Shown one piece after another: positions 36,401-46,115 of a DNA stretch of 64,000 bases. Where the stretch lies: positions 5,361,501 through 5,425,500 of the forward strand of contig NC_068558.1 in assembly GCF_022201045.2 (NCBI RefSeq), read 5' to 3'. The stretch is from Citrus sinensis (Eukaryota; Streptophyta; Magnoliopsida; Sapindales; Rutaceae). Under the pieces are notes generated by a model. That model was not told where the DNA came from. It ran no database searches and was given only the letters and a program-made list of their open reading frames with translations. Each line of letters begins with the position of its first letter. Positions within the stretch are counted from its first letter, which is position 1. Made by a program: the position numbers and the translations under genes.

Positions 36401-37076
36401 TCTATATTAATTTACAGTATTAGAGTCTAATCAAGTGATCACAAATTTGTGATTGCAGTTGTTTATATTGCGTGCAGAAGCTGAGCTGCAATCCTTTTCG
36501 GGTGATAATCTTGCACAAAACCTTCAGTGTATAGATTCTCTGAAAACTCAAATGAGCTGCCTTTTTGGTGGGCATGCTATAAAGCCGATTGCATTTTCAC
36601 TAGAACCAGAGCAGCAACAGCAATCCCGTGGTGAAATTTTCAAGCCTAAAAGAGTTGGACACCATGCATTGGCTGATTTCAAGTACAAAGGTGACTGGAT
36701 GAAGCGGCCCATCTCTGATGATGAGGTTGCTTGGCTTGCAAAACTGCTTATTTGGTTGTCGGACCGGCTGAATGAGATTCTTGGTCTAAATCAGCCAAAA
36801 AACAATAGTGATGTAGGGCCAAAATGGTCCTATGTGGAGGTTTCTGGTGATGTTGTGGGTAATGTTTATGGACCGATGGAGACTATTAAGACGGCAGTGT
36901 ATGCAATTGGCACCTGGCTTCGCATGTTGGTTGCAGCATTTGTCGACCTGATGAGGAAACATGGCGTGCGGGTAAACCTTAGGTTGTTTGCTTCAAAGAA
37001 GATTATAATGTTTTTTATTCTGTTTGCTGTATTTAGTGTGCTGAAAAAGGCTTTCAGACATTTTCACAGAGCTTAG
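33407..37076 (+). CDS. SMPD4-like putative neutral sphingomyelinase (tail-anchored)
   Basis: Four exons, 33407-34948, 35764-35910, 36262-36378 and 36459-37076, join in phase 0 to 807 aa, near the 866 aa of human SMPD4. It starts MIPNSYTVDSISQSQDLASK. The long first exon is mixed helical with no enzyme motif of classical sphingomyelinases, as is true of the SMPD4 family. The later part has DDEVAWLAKLLIWLSDRLNE, similar in pattern to the SMPD4 C-terminal region. The last 30 residues form one hydrophobic helix (IIMFFILFAVFSVLKKAF) with a basic end, a tail anchor for ER or nuclear envelope. The assignment rests on remembered similarity and layout. Catalytic activity in plants is unproven and the name should be read as a family label. 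No defect is seen. Confidence 0.75.
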
Positions 37077-37528
37077 ATAAAAGAGTATAAGAGCAAGAAC
37101 ATAGGGAGGAAAAAAACAGAAATAGGTTTTGTTAATCTTCAAGGTTAACGGTGGATGAGTTTTGTGCGCAGCCTTCTTGTAAGTAAAGACCGATATGTGC
37201 AGCATGAAAAAGTTTAAATATTCAGTTCATAGAAAAGGATTAGGAATCAGAAAAGGCCATACGGTGCAAAGAAAATTTTAACCGGGCAGATGGCAAGTGT
37301 ACAGTCTAACGGATAGGATCACTTTGGGGGATAAAAAAACTACTGGAAAAAAAGTGTACTAAACAATATTGAAAAAAGAAAGGTACAAACGTTCCCACCT
37401 TTAGTGAGGCATAATTCTATCATCTATTAATCTTAAAACAAATATTGACGCAGAGCTATTAGTTAGTACTTTCATTGCATTATTTATTTTGTATTTTGTT
37501 AGCATGACATAATACGGTGATTATTTAA
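37077..37528. other. SMPD4-like gene 3' UTR and spacer
   Basis: The sequence following the stop is presumably 3' UTR. No other gene is seen before the Tourist-like element. Confidence 0.55.
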
Positions 37529-38332
37529 AGGTAATATATACATTTTGAATTGGAGTGGGAATCCTGAGATTAGGAGTGTGGAGTGGGAGTGGAAGTAGAT
37601 TGTTTACTTATACTAGAATAAGAGTATGGAATTGAAATCAAAATTCAATTAATGTGTTTACATAGTCTTAAATTGAGAGTAAATGATTTTAAATTATAAT
37701 TTTATCCTTATTTAAAGAATTGTAGTTTTTAATTACAAAATTAATAAAAAAATATATTTGAAAAATAAAATATTTATTTTATAATATTTGTAAATTAATA
37801 ATAATTATTAATATTCTTAATTATGTAAATAAAAAGTTATTATTAAGAGCAACACAAATGAAACATTATTATTAATAAATAATACAAAATTAATATTTTT
37901 TTAGAATAAAGTATTGATTATTATTAAATACTAATATTAAATAAATATAATATTATTATATTCAAATAAAAATAGTATATAGTAATATTATTAATTCTCT
38001 ATGAGTTTAATAATATAATTTTTAAGTAATTTTAACTTAAAATCAATTGTAAATTATTATTTTTAATTAATATAATAATATTATTTGAATAAACATGATA
38101 TTATTTATTTTATTTTATTTTATATAAGGGTAAAAAGGGAAGAGGGTGGAGTTGATTCTCACTCCCACCTCCCCAATGGGAGTGGAAATGGAGTGAGAAT
38201 CATACTCTATACTCCAAAAAAAGATGAGTCTCACGGAGTGTGATTCTCACTTCACCCTTAAAATTGGTAAGTAAACACTGAAGTACGAAGAATCTAAATT
38301 TTTCACTCCTACTTCAAAAAGTAAATACTACA
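37529..38332. mobile_element. Tourist-like (PIF/Harbinger) MITE, 804 bp, copy 1
   Basis: It is flanked by the 3-bp duplication TAA (37526-37528 and 38333-38335). The ends, AGGTAATATATACATTTTG and reverse-complemented TGTAGTATTTACTTTTTGA, lead into GGAGTGGGAATCC-type subterminal arms (GATTAGGAGTGTGGAGTGGG on the left, CCCACCTCCCC and CACTCC on the right). The core is very AT-rich and noncoding. A second copy of exactly the same length lies at 57607-58410. Confidence 0.85.
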
Positions 38333-38893
38333 TAAATGACTTGGGGATTAGGTAATAGTAACAATAATAAGTAGTAGTCATATAACCCATTTCTTGGCAC
38401 CTTCCGCAATGACGCAGTGAACCAACTCAAGATTTTTAAGACTTGAAACAAAGACTTTTTGCTTAGTTATCAAGAAATTCCAAATTTATTCTTATTTGAT
38501 GTGTAATGTTAATTTGCATTTCTAGCTTAAATGTTTTCAGGGCTTAGACGCTAAACATGCAAAAGGCAGTGGCATTTTTCTTTTATTAGGCTTAAGATTA
38601 CGTTAGGAAGCGTTTGTGGCACTATGCAAGTTATTGGTAAAATATATATAGGACTGACAAGTAGGTAAATTAACAATTTTCTTTTTTTTTTGGATCAATT
38701 ATCCACCGATCACTTGATATTTTGAACTTTTTTTAAAAATACACAAATCTTTATTTTTTTAATAAAATTCTACCTGAAGTTAATAATTTTTTCACTCGTC
38801 CACTTTAGTGTTAGTTCCGTTATAACTTTACTGATATCGTAAGGTTAAAGTTGTCATTTCATTTGAAAAGCAAAAACCACATCGTACACACAG

Positions 38894-39154
38894 TTGAAAC
38901 CCAAAAACTTATTGTTGCTGCTGAGAATTCCGGCTGGAGGAGGAACATTCATGGCTGTGGTTGGGCATAATCGACGAGCATTAAGTGCCATTAATCGAAA
39001 CATGATCCTCGTCAATTGTCACAAAAAATGGCCAACGCAACTGTTTGGTATGCCTGAGCGTGATGACTGCAAATTAAAAATTTTGGAGCCGAAGGTGAAA
39101 AAAACTTACTGGTTCGTTGTTTTCAAGATTGAGGGGAAGGAGAAGCTTTTTTGA
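38894..39154 (+). pseudogene. Possible captured gene fragment A inside the long-TIR element
   Basis: The frame contains GHNRRALSAINRNMI, which resembles the N-terminal NRRALS-INxN motif of plant B-type cyclins. It is followed by KKTYWFVVFKIEGKEK, which has no cyclin match that I know. No cyclin box is present. It could be a patchwork of captured exons; the resemblance is short and tentative. Confidence 0.35.
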
Positions 39155-39479
39155 GCCAGCTCCAAGCTATTGAAGACTCCAATTTGAAGTTAGTAAAAAC
39201 TTCAAATGCTTAGCAACAATCCACGAAAAGCTTCACGGGTTGCCATAAATTTGTCAATAATTGGACCCATTATCCACAACTATTAAAATTATTTTTTATT
39301 TCTGAAATAAAAGGTGAAAAATCTTGTCAAATTCAACGTAGTGCTTACATCTTTCACCACAAAATCTCTTGTGTACACAGAAGCATTAAACCAGAACCTG
39401 TTTATCAAAAATGCCTATTTAATTCTACATTCCCTGCTATTCAAATTCTACATTTTCTCTCTTTTGCACCGATCCCAAT

Positions 39480-39691
39480 CTCTCTCTCGCCATCTATTTC
39501 ACAAAGTCGTCGTAAAAAAGGGTCAATGTAGCTATCTGCATGTATGGTGTTGTGGAGCTCAAGGCAAAAAGAACTTATTGGTTGATTGTTTTCACATCGA
39601 GGAGAAGCAGAAGCAAGCTGTTGTGGAGAAGCTTGCTGAGCAGCTCAAAGCTACGAGGATTTCAAAGAATTATTTTATGTTTAGGTGGTAA
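39480..39691 (+). pseudogene. Possible captured gene fragment B inside the long-TIR element
   Basis: The frame reads KKNLLVDCFHIEEKQKQAVV then EKLAEQLKATRISKN. At the nucleotide level it repeats part of fragment A (GGCAAAAAGAACTTATTGGT versus GGTGAAAAAAACTTACTGGT, then the TTGTTTTCA...GAGG-GAAG stretch), so the element holds two diverged copies of one coding-like segment. The source gene was not recognised. Confidence 0.35.
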
Positions 39692-39865
39692 AAAAGTCAT
39701 TTGACCACTATTTCGTTAATTTTTTTTAACGAAGTTGATGTAAAAGTGGACGAGTAAAAAAAATATTAACTTTAGTAGAATTTTGTCAAAAAAATGAAGA
39801 TTTGTGTATTTTTGAAAAAATTCAAGATATTAAATGGTGGGTGGATAATTACAATTTTTCTTTTA

Positions 39866-40700
39866 ATTTCTGGTTAGGTACGTTGCTATTTAACTATGTA
39901 CATGATTAGCACACCACTTCATCAATTTATATTATTAAGCACAATGAATCTGACTAGATTTTACACTTAATTTCTTGCATTTTTCAAAATTTAAAATACT
40001 ATTCTCTCACAAACTCATCCCAAGTTACAATAGATGACTGTTGCAACAAGTACTAGCATCGGCTCGTTCATAAAGTAGGGTTTTAATATTGATGGACCTA
40101 TGATTAAGGCCATCATGTCAAATTCAGATTGTAATTGCCGCTATTAATTGTTTGTACCTTACCCTTCAAACATGTTCATTCTTCCTATATATAAATCCAG
40201 CAATTAATCTCCTCCCTAGATGGTGCCCATCATCTAAAGAAACAAAATGCAAGATCATTAGGACAGGTATAGTATAATCTGTCGAGATTTGCCTCGGATT
40301 TTGATACTTTGCTGCCTTGTCTCTGCACGCAATAGTATATACTTTCTTTTGAAACTTGAATTAACACTCCCCCGGCCACTGATTAAATTTTTGTCTCAAT
40401 TGGGTTTTGATTTTGATGAGCTTAAATTAAGAAGACGTGAAACTCTACATTTTTTCTGGTTATGTATATGTTGAAAAGGTTGTAATTTGAATAGATGGTA
40501 TTACTTCTGTTAGGCTTACCAATGATCTGAATCTCAGCAATGAATAAGCGACGCTTGTTTAATTTCTGATGCAATCTGATGATGGTGAGTTTAATAAATG
40601 ATGGTAAAAAATGATGGAGTATTTTGAGATACTACTACCTTCGTAGATAGGTGGTGGAATGCTTATGGACGTTATTTTACAGTTGCAATGCATTGATAAT
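39866..40700. other. Intergenic DNA
   Basis: Nothing coding was recognised. A short open frame at 40289-40474 has no domain. Confidence 0.5.
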
Positions 40701-40717
40701 ATTTAATGATGGTAGAT

Positions 40718-40923
40718 AATTTTTTTGTTTGGACATTAATAAAAATAAAATAATTAAATTATCAATTTAATCTTAAAAAATTATATTAATTTTTAATTAT
40801 CAAAAATTGTATGCAAACTATCAAGTGTGTAAATGGTGCTTGTAAAAAAATTAATATAATTTTTTAGGGTTAAATTGGTAATTTAATTATTTTATTTTTA
40901 TTAATGTCCAAACAAAAAAATTA
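40718..40923. repeat. Large snap-back inverted repeat (hairpin), about 80-bp arms
   Basis: The left arm, about 40718-40796, starts ATAATTTTTTTGTTTGGACA. It pairs nearly perfectly with the right arm (about 40843-40923), which ends TGTCCAAACAAAAAAATTAT. Only a few mismatches occur (for example TCAATTTAATCTT versus CCAATTTAACCCT). The loop is about 45 bases. It could be the core of a MITE whose outer right arm (40932-41083) is related to the element at 29640-30200. Confidence 0.85.
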
Positions 40924-40931
40924 TTATAAAA

Positions 40932-41083
40932 AGGGTAATATTGTAAAAGTAAGTCAAAAAATATAAAAAGTAATGGTAGGGATATCAATACTTTAACGAC
41001 ATGGATGTTTCGAGGTATTTTAAAAAATACAGAAACTAAATGAACACTAATCTTAAAATACAGGGACTAAATAAGCTTTTACC
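40932..41083. mobile_element. Arm related to the 29640-30200 element family
   Basis: The stretch GAGGTATTTTAAAAAATACA then AGGGACTAAATAAGCTTTTA parallels GAGATATTTTTTAAAATACC then AGGGAATAAACAAATATTTA at 30160-30228, and upstream AAGGGTAATATTGTAAAAG parallels AAGGGTATTACTATAAAAG. It is evidence of a second family member with only one arm preserved. Confidence 0.55.
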
Positions 41084-43390
41084 ATTTTTTCATTTCTCAC
41101 ATTTTCAAACCGCACCGATAGAAATAAATCTGTTTTTATTTTTTTAATTTGGTCAACTTAAGTAAGAGTATAAACGGTACCGTTTTACATGGCTGTGTAA
41201 TTAATGCTTTGACTCACTGTGACTTGTGTGTGCTCATTTGTCTGTAAATTGCATTTCCCAAATTCTATATAATTTGATTTTTATTTTTTAATTTTTCTCA
41301 ATTCCAGTCCCACCATATTTTAGAATTCTATTCTCTTTTTAATTATATAACTGTGTAAGTGTAGGTATTTTCTCCACTAAAATGGGTGAAATCAATATCT
41401 ATGTAATATTGGTAAGAGTAAATATTTGACTGTGCCATAATAAATTTATTTTAAAGTAATTTTATGATTGTAATATACATATCAATATTTTTTTAAAAAA
41501 ATTACTGATACTTGTATTTTTTTCAAAAAAAAAAAAAAAAAATTTATATCTGGGGATTTAGAAATGGTAACATAAATTTTTAAGAGTTCATTCAAAATTG
41601 TTTGAAGGAATATCTTAATATCCTTTGTCTAGAGCTCCTCCTGAACAGTAGTGCTTTTGTTGGAATAATGATTAGAACTGAGATAGAGACACTACATACA
41701 ATCATAAATTTTTGTAGTTATCGGACCTGTAGTTTGCCGGAAGTGATCGGGAATTAAAATTTCTTCTCGTTAAGAATTTTTGTGTTCTATAACAATTTTA
41801 TTTTAGAGTCCTAAATAATGGCACCAATTAAAAAGTATAAAGAGTGGGTTTCCAATAAATATTGAGACCATCTAACCATGACTTCTTTTACAATTACACT
41901 TTATATACATACATATATGTATATATGACTTTTTTTTTTTTTTTTTTTAAGGTTTACAAATCTAGTCTACTGATAGGTTTGCTTCATTGACTTGTTGGTC
42001 CAGCGATTAATTTCAATGTTACTTGTACAATAAAAGCTTTAGTTTTCTTTCTCTCTTTTCTTCTTTTGTAGTCTCATCTATACAATTGATTTTGTACGAA
42101 CTTAAAATATTAATATTTTTCATTTATTTTTATTTTTATTTTTGAAAAACTAATATTTCTGAGTTTTGTGAAAAGAAAGATATAAATATCCAGACTGTAC
42201 AAAAGATTTAAGGGGGAGAAAATTATTAAAATTTGAAGGATTTACAAAACACAAAGAATGTTTAATTAAAAAAAGAAGAAGATATTTTTGGTATTAGGTT
42301 AAAAATATAATTAAAAAATAAGAAAGAGAATTTTGGAGGGGTGCAAATATTCCTAACTCTCATAGAAATGAATTGGCCCCTACCATTTATTAGGGCTACA
42401 CAAACACTAGTCTTTAGCCCGAAAGATAAGTCCTTTGTTCATAAAGATACAATAAATGCTCTCTCTTTGGTACCAGGGTATTACATTTTAAATAAGTTTT
42501 TTTTTTTTATTAATAATAAGCAGAGGTTTTTTAAAGTTATGTTAAGAAGAATGGAAGAAAAATGTGAAATAAAATAAGATCTAAATAATTTAAAGTTTTT
42601 AAAGTGCTCAAAATTCTATCTTTTATCAGTAGAGGTAAAAGAGCTTTTTTAATCCCAAATTTTCAACTCAAGTTACAACTAAACAACACAAAAATAAAAA
42701 TTAAGTATTAAAAAACTGAGAATTTTTTTGCCATACTAAATAGTCATTTATAATGATCAGTCACCACAAAATAAATTAAAAATAAATATAAGTAAGTTAT
42801 GACTTTTTAATCTGATTGGTATAAATTATGGATCCTGCAAAAAACAGATTCCTCCCATGAAATTATTAAAAAAAAAAAAGCCCAAGGAAGAAAAATGATA
42901 TATTTACTGAAAGTGACATAAAATTTAGTATAAAAGTCACAACAGACAAAATTTATGCCTTGTAGTGAATTTTTTTTGTTTATTTTATAATTAATTTTCT
43001 TTTAAAAAATCTTGTAGGAATGGTATAATATTTCTTTTTCTGTGGCAAAGGAAACACAATGCAGCCAATAGCAATGAACCTTTGTACAATTGCCAAATTG
43101 CAAGTCTGAGAGCTTGCAGGGAGGCAAAGAAAGAAAGAAAGAGACTAGTTTTGGCTATATATTGCTCAAAAGAATCAAACTCATCACATGAATGATTAAG
43201 AAACGCGGCAACTTAATACAAAATGGGGCATGAGAATTTATTCGATTTGGTCATTTAATCTCAACTTGACATTCACGCTAATTTTAACTGGTAGTTGGAG
43301 GCTTGGGGGTTCCATTTAATTTGCTTCGGCATTTCCCTCAAGAAGGGTAGACGCATAGATTCTGCTGACGCTTCAATGCCCGTAGCCACA
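41084..43390. other. AT-rich intergenic DNA upstream of the R2R3-MYB
   Basis: No gene is supported. The stretch contains long A/T runs (for example 41525-41541 and 41931-41949). The promoter of the MYB gene presumably lies in the last kilobase; a TATTTATTAAGG TATA-like word at about 43400 precedes the start codon by about 130 bases. Confidence 0.5.
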
Positions 43391-43532
43391 TAAACTCTCT
43401 ATTTATTAAGGAACAGGACCCTCTCTTAAATTTCAATTGGGTGTCTCACTAATCAATTTTCTCCCTCACTCTCACTCTCACTCACTCAATCACTTTTGCT
43501 TTTTCCCTGTGTGCTTTGCATTTTCCCTCGAT

Positions 43533-44349
43533 ATGGCACCCACCAAGAGCAATAATAATAATAATAATAATGATGCGTCTGGTAAGAATGTGGTGAACAG
43601 AGGAGCTTGGACTGCTGAGGAAGATAGAAAGCTGACCGAGTATATCGAAATTCACGGTGCAAAAAGATGGAAAAATGTTGCTACTGAATCAGGTTCGTTA
43701 CATTTACATTTGCAGTGGCATTTCCAGCCTTAATTTGCTTGGAGCTGAGAAAGAATCAATAATTTTTTGTAACGGGGCTGGCTGGTTTCATTTGTCTATG
43801 AATTATGCAGGCTTGAATCGATGTGGGAAGAGTTGCAGATTGAGATGGTTGAATTATTTGAGACCGAATATCAAACGAGGCAACATTTCTGACGACGAAG
43901 AGGACTTGATCCTCAGGCTCCATAAATTACTGGGCAGCAGGTACCGTCCTTTTTTTTATTTTTAAGATTAATATTAAGCAAGCAAGCGGAGGGTACGGTG
44001 ATTGATTGACGTTGTTTCTGCAAACAGATGGTCTTTGATTGCGGGGAGACTTCCAGGACGAACAGATAATGAAATTAAGAACTACTGGAATTCTCATTTG
44101 AGCAAGAAAATAAATCACAAGCAGAAAACACCGCAGCAGCCTCAGCAGCCTGCAACTACACGACTAACAGTTCCTGAAAACACCTCGGAGATTGCTCCCG
44201 TAAATGATGAGGGTGGCAGGCAAATTGCAAACTCGGAAGTCAATCTTGATTTCGATTTTTCTACTGAGGGGCTCTGTGGTTTGGACTGGGTAAATAAATT
44301 TCTTCAACTGGATGATGATCATCTTTGGCTCACTGATCAACAGAGATGA
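43533..44349 (+). CDS. R2R3-MYB transcription factor with bHLH-interaction motif
   Basis: Exons 43533-43692, 43811-43940 and 44028-44349 (the canonical R2R3 intron positions) give 203 aa. The start MAPTKS is preferred; an in-frame ATG at 43437 falls in the leader. R2 runs from [20 protein letters not shown] to [10 protein letters not shown], and R3 from [20 protein letters not shown] to [13 protein letters not shown]3 contains DLxxRxxxLxxxxxxLxxxR exactly, the signature for pairing with R-like bHLH proteins in MBW complexes. The closest groups by eye are WER/GL1/MYB82/TT2, which control epidermal cell fate or flavonoids. The anthocyanin group (subgroup 6) is less likely. The C terminus is short and acidic ([20 protein letters not shown]), a probable activation segment. 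A run of seven Asn near the N terminus is encoded by pure AAT repeats. Confidence 0.93.
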
Positions 44350-46000
44350 GCACTTTGTCCATAAATGTTTTCTCCTTCAAAGAGATCACTTTTATGTATT
44401 GCTCAATAATTTTAGGGATCCTCTTATGGGTCCACTGACTATTCATGTGAGAGACCCACTAATTATTCATGTAAGAGGATTATAAATTACATACATATAA
44501 CTTCACATTAGCCTAATTTTAGACACCCTGTTGCTGCCTGTTCCATTTATTAGTACACAGTCAGCCCGAGTCAGAGATATTTTAATTTTTTGAACAAAAA
44601 TATTGGAGTTTGTTTGAACAATAACCCGAACAATGAATGACTAGAGAAAATTTTGAAAAAAAAAAAATTAAACTAAGTACTTTGTAGCAGAAAAGGTAGA
44701 AAGAAATATAAGAAAATGTGAGCTTCATTGCCGCTTCAAACAACTTCATAGTGTCAGCCTTTCTCCGTTCGCGAGCGTTAATGTTACCGACCGAGTACTG
44801 GCAAATTGACGTAAATATTTTTACGACTAGTCCGTTCCACAACATCGTAGATTCTTTATTTTATTTAACGCTCCAAAAAAAATCTTCAAAAGTTCTAATG
44901 AAAAAATAACCACACAATTACAAAAATTTCGATAAGAATTTGTGATATTAAATAAATATTTATGATAATTAGATAAGTCATACCAAATAAATATTTAACG
45001 CATGTTTGATGTTGGGATAAATAAAGTCGATGGTGTGCAGGAATTAGTGTGTAGCCGGTTTAAGTTCTCATACCTCTTTCTCTGAACCAAAACATCAAAT
45101 ATAGCCGTAGAATCCATAACAGCAGATTGTGCCTTAACATCTCTCTAATTGCTACTACTCACATGTAAAGTCTAAGAATCAACGCACACAAAGGTTGTGC
45201 CTTAACATCTCTCTAATTGCTACTACTCACATGTAAAGTCTAAGAATCAACGCATACAAAGGTATCTTGTTACGTTCCCTACACAAGTGTACAGTAAAAA
45301 TACACTAAAAAAAATACGTTAAAAAAAATCACCTGCATTGATTGTTATGTGAAAATACAAAGGCTGTGCCGTTGTGATCCATAAACTGAAAAGAAAACAC
45401 CAAGATTGTAATCGTCAATGAATGGGACAACAATATTATGCAGGAAAAAAATGCATGTACTGTATGTCTAAATATTTAATAGACTTGTCCATAATACATG
45501 ATGCCATTTAATAGAAAATGACTAATTTTTTTCTTGTTAACACAACACGGGGTTTAATGGAAGTACAATGGCAATTAGAGACAAAGGTACAGTCAATTAT
45601 AGTAATCCCCAATTTCATCATGGAACAAAGGCACAACTGAAACTGTACATTTAACCACAAATGAATTTGTAAAAAAATACTATATAATGTTCAAGTGCAG
45701 TGATTGCCAGATTTCTCAGTATCAAGATGCGGGGTCAATACGAATGGTGACCAAAAACTACTGGGAAACAAATCATGAACAAGCTGACCAGTTGGATCAT
45801 CTCCCATTTAAGAAATAATCAATGCATTAAAAGAAGACTCACATAATTGTAAATGCAATCTATTTATTACATTGTACCTGGGTCATGAATGCATATTCCG
45901 GCATCACCATTTTTTTCATAGCTCTGTTCCTGCCGTCGGTACCAAGCACATGGATGCTAAAGCACCAAACCATCACTGAGGCGACAAATTTTGTGGTTTC
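44350..46000. other. Intergenic spacer between convergent MYB and GT47 genes
   Basis: No gene is supported. The left part is the MYB 3' region, with a direct repeat around 44450-44475 (GAGACCCACTAATTATTCATG versus GGTCCACTGACTATTCATG at 44428). The rest holds a 68-bp tandem duplication (45127-45262). The stretch from about 45880 is likely 3' UTR of the minus-strand GT47 gene. Confidence 0.5.
45127..45262. repeat. 68-bp tandem duplication (two copies)
   Basis: The unit begins TTGTGCCTTAACATCTCTCT at 45127 and again at 45195. The copies differ essentially by one base (GCACAC versus GCATAC), pointing to a very recent duplication. Confidence 0.93.
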
Positions 46001-46115
46001 CCACAACAATCACAATTACTATGCTTTTGATTAATTTTCATTCATTTCAGCTTTTCAATGGTACCTATATAAAGTACTATGTAATAATATCCACTCTTAA
46101 GTAAACCAACAAGAT

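Larger units (their letters stand above)
38690..39865. mobile_element. Long-TIR (Mutator-like) non-autonomous element with gene-like content
   Basis: Inverted arms of about 130 bases lie at about 38692-38825 and 39718-39860. Left reads AATTATCCACCGATCACTTG, the right arm reverse-complemented AATTATCCACCCACCATTTA; both run on through AAAAATACACAAATCTT(T/C)AT to CACTCGTCCACTTT / TACTCGTCCACTTT. Arms this long are typical of MULEs. The interior (about 38880-39690) is less AT-rich than the surroundings and has protein-like frames. CAATTTTCT / CAATTTTTC at the outer edges may be a degraded 9-bp duplication. Confidence 0.7.

Noticed and set aside
43437-43532. Upstream in-frame ATG as the R2R3-MYB start
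   Set aside because: The added residues are a Ser/His/Phe-rich reading of a CTCACT repeat typical of a 5' leader; MAPTKS fits the usual distance to the R2 repeat.
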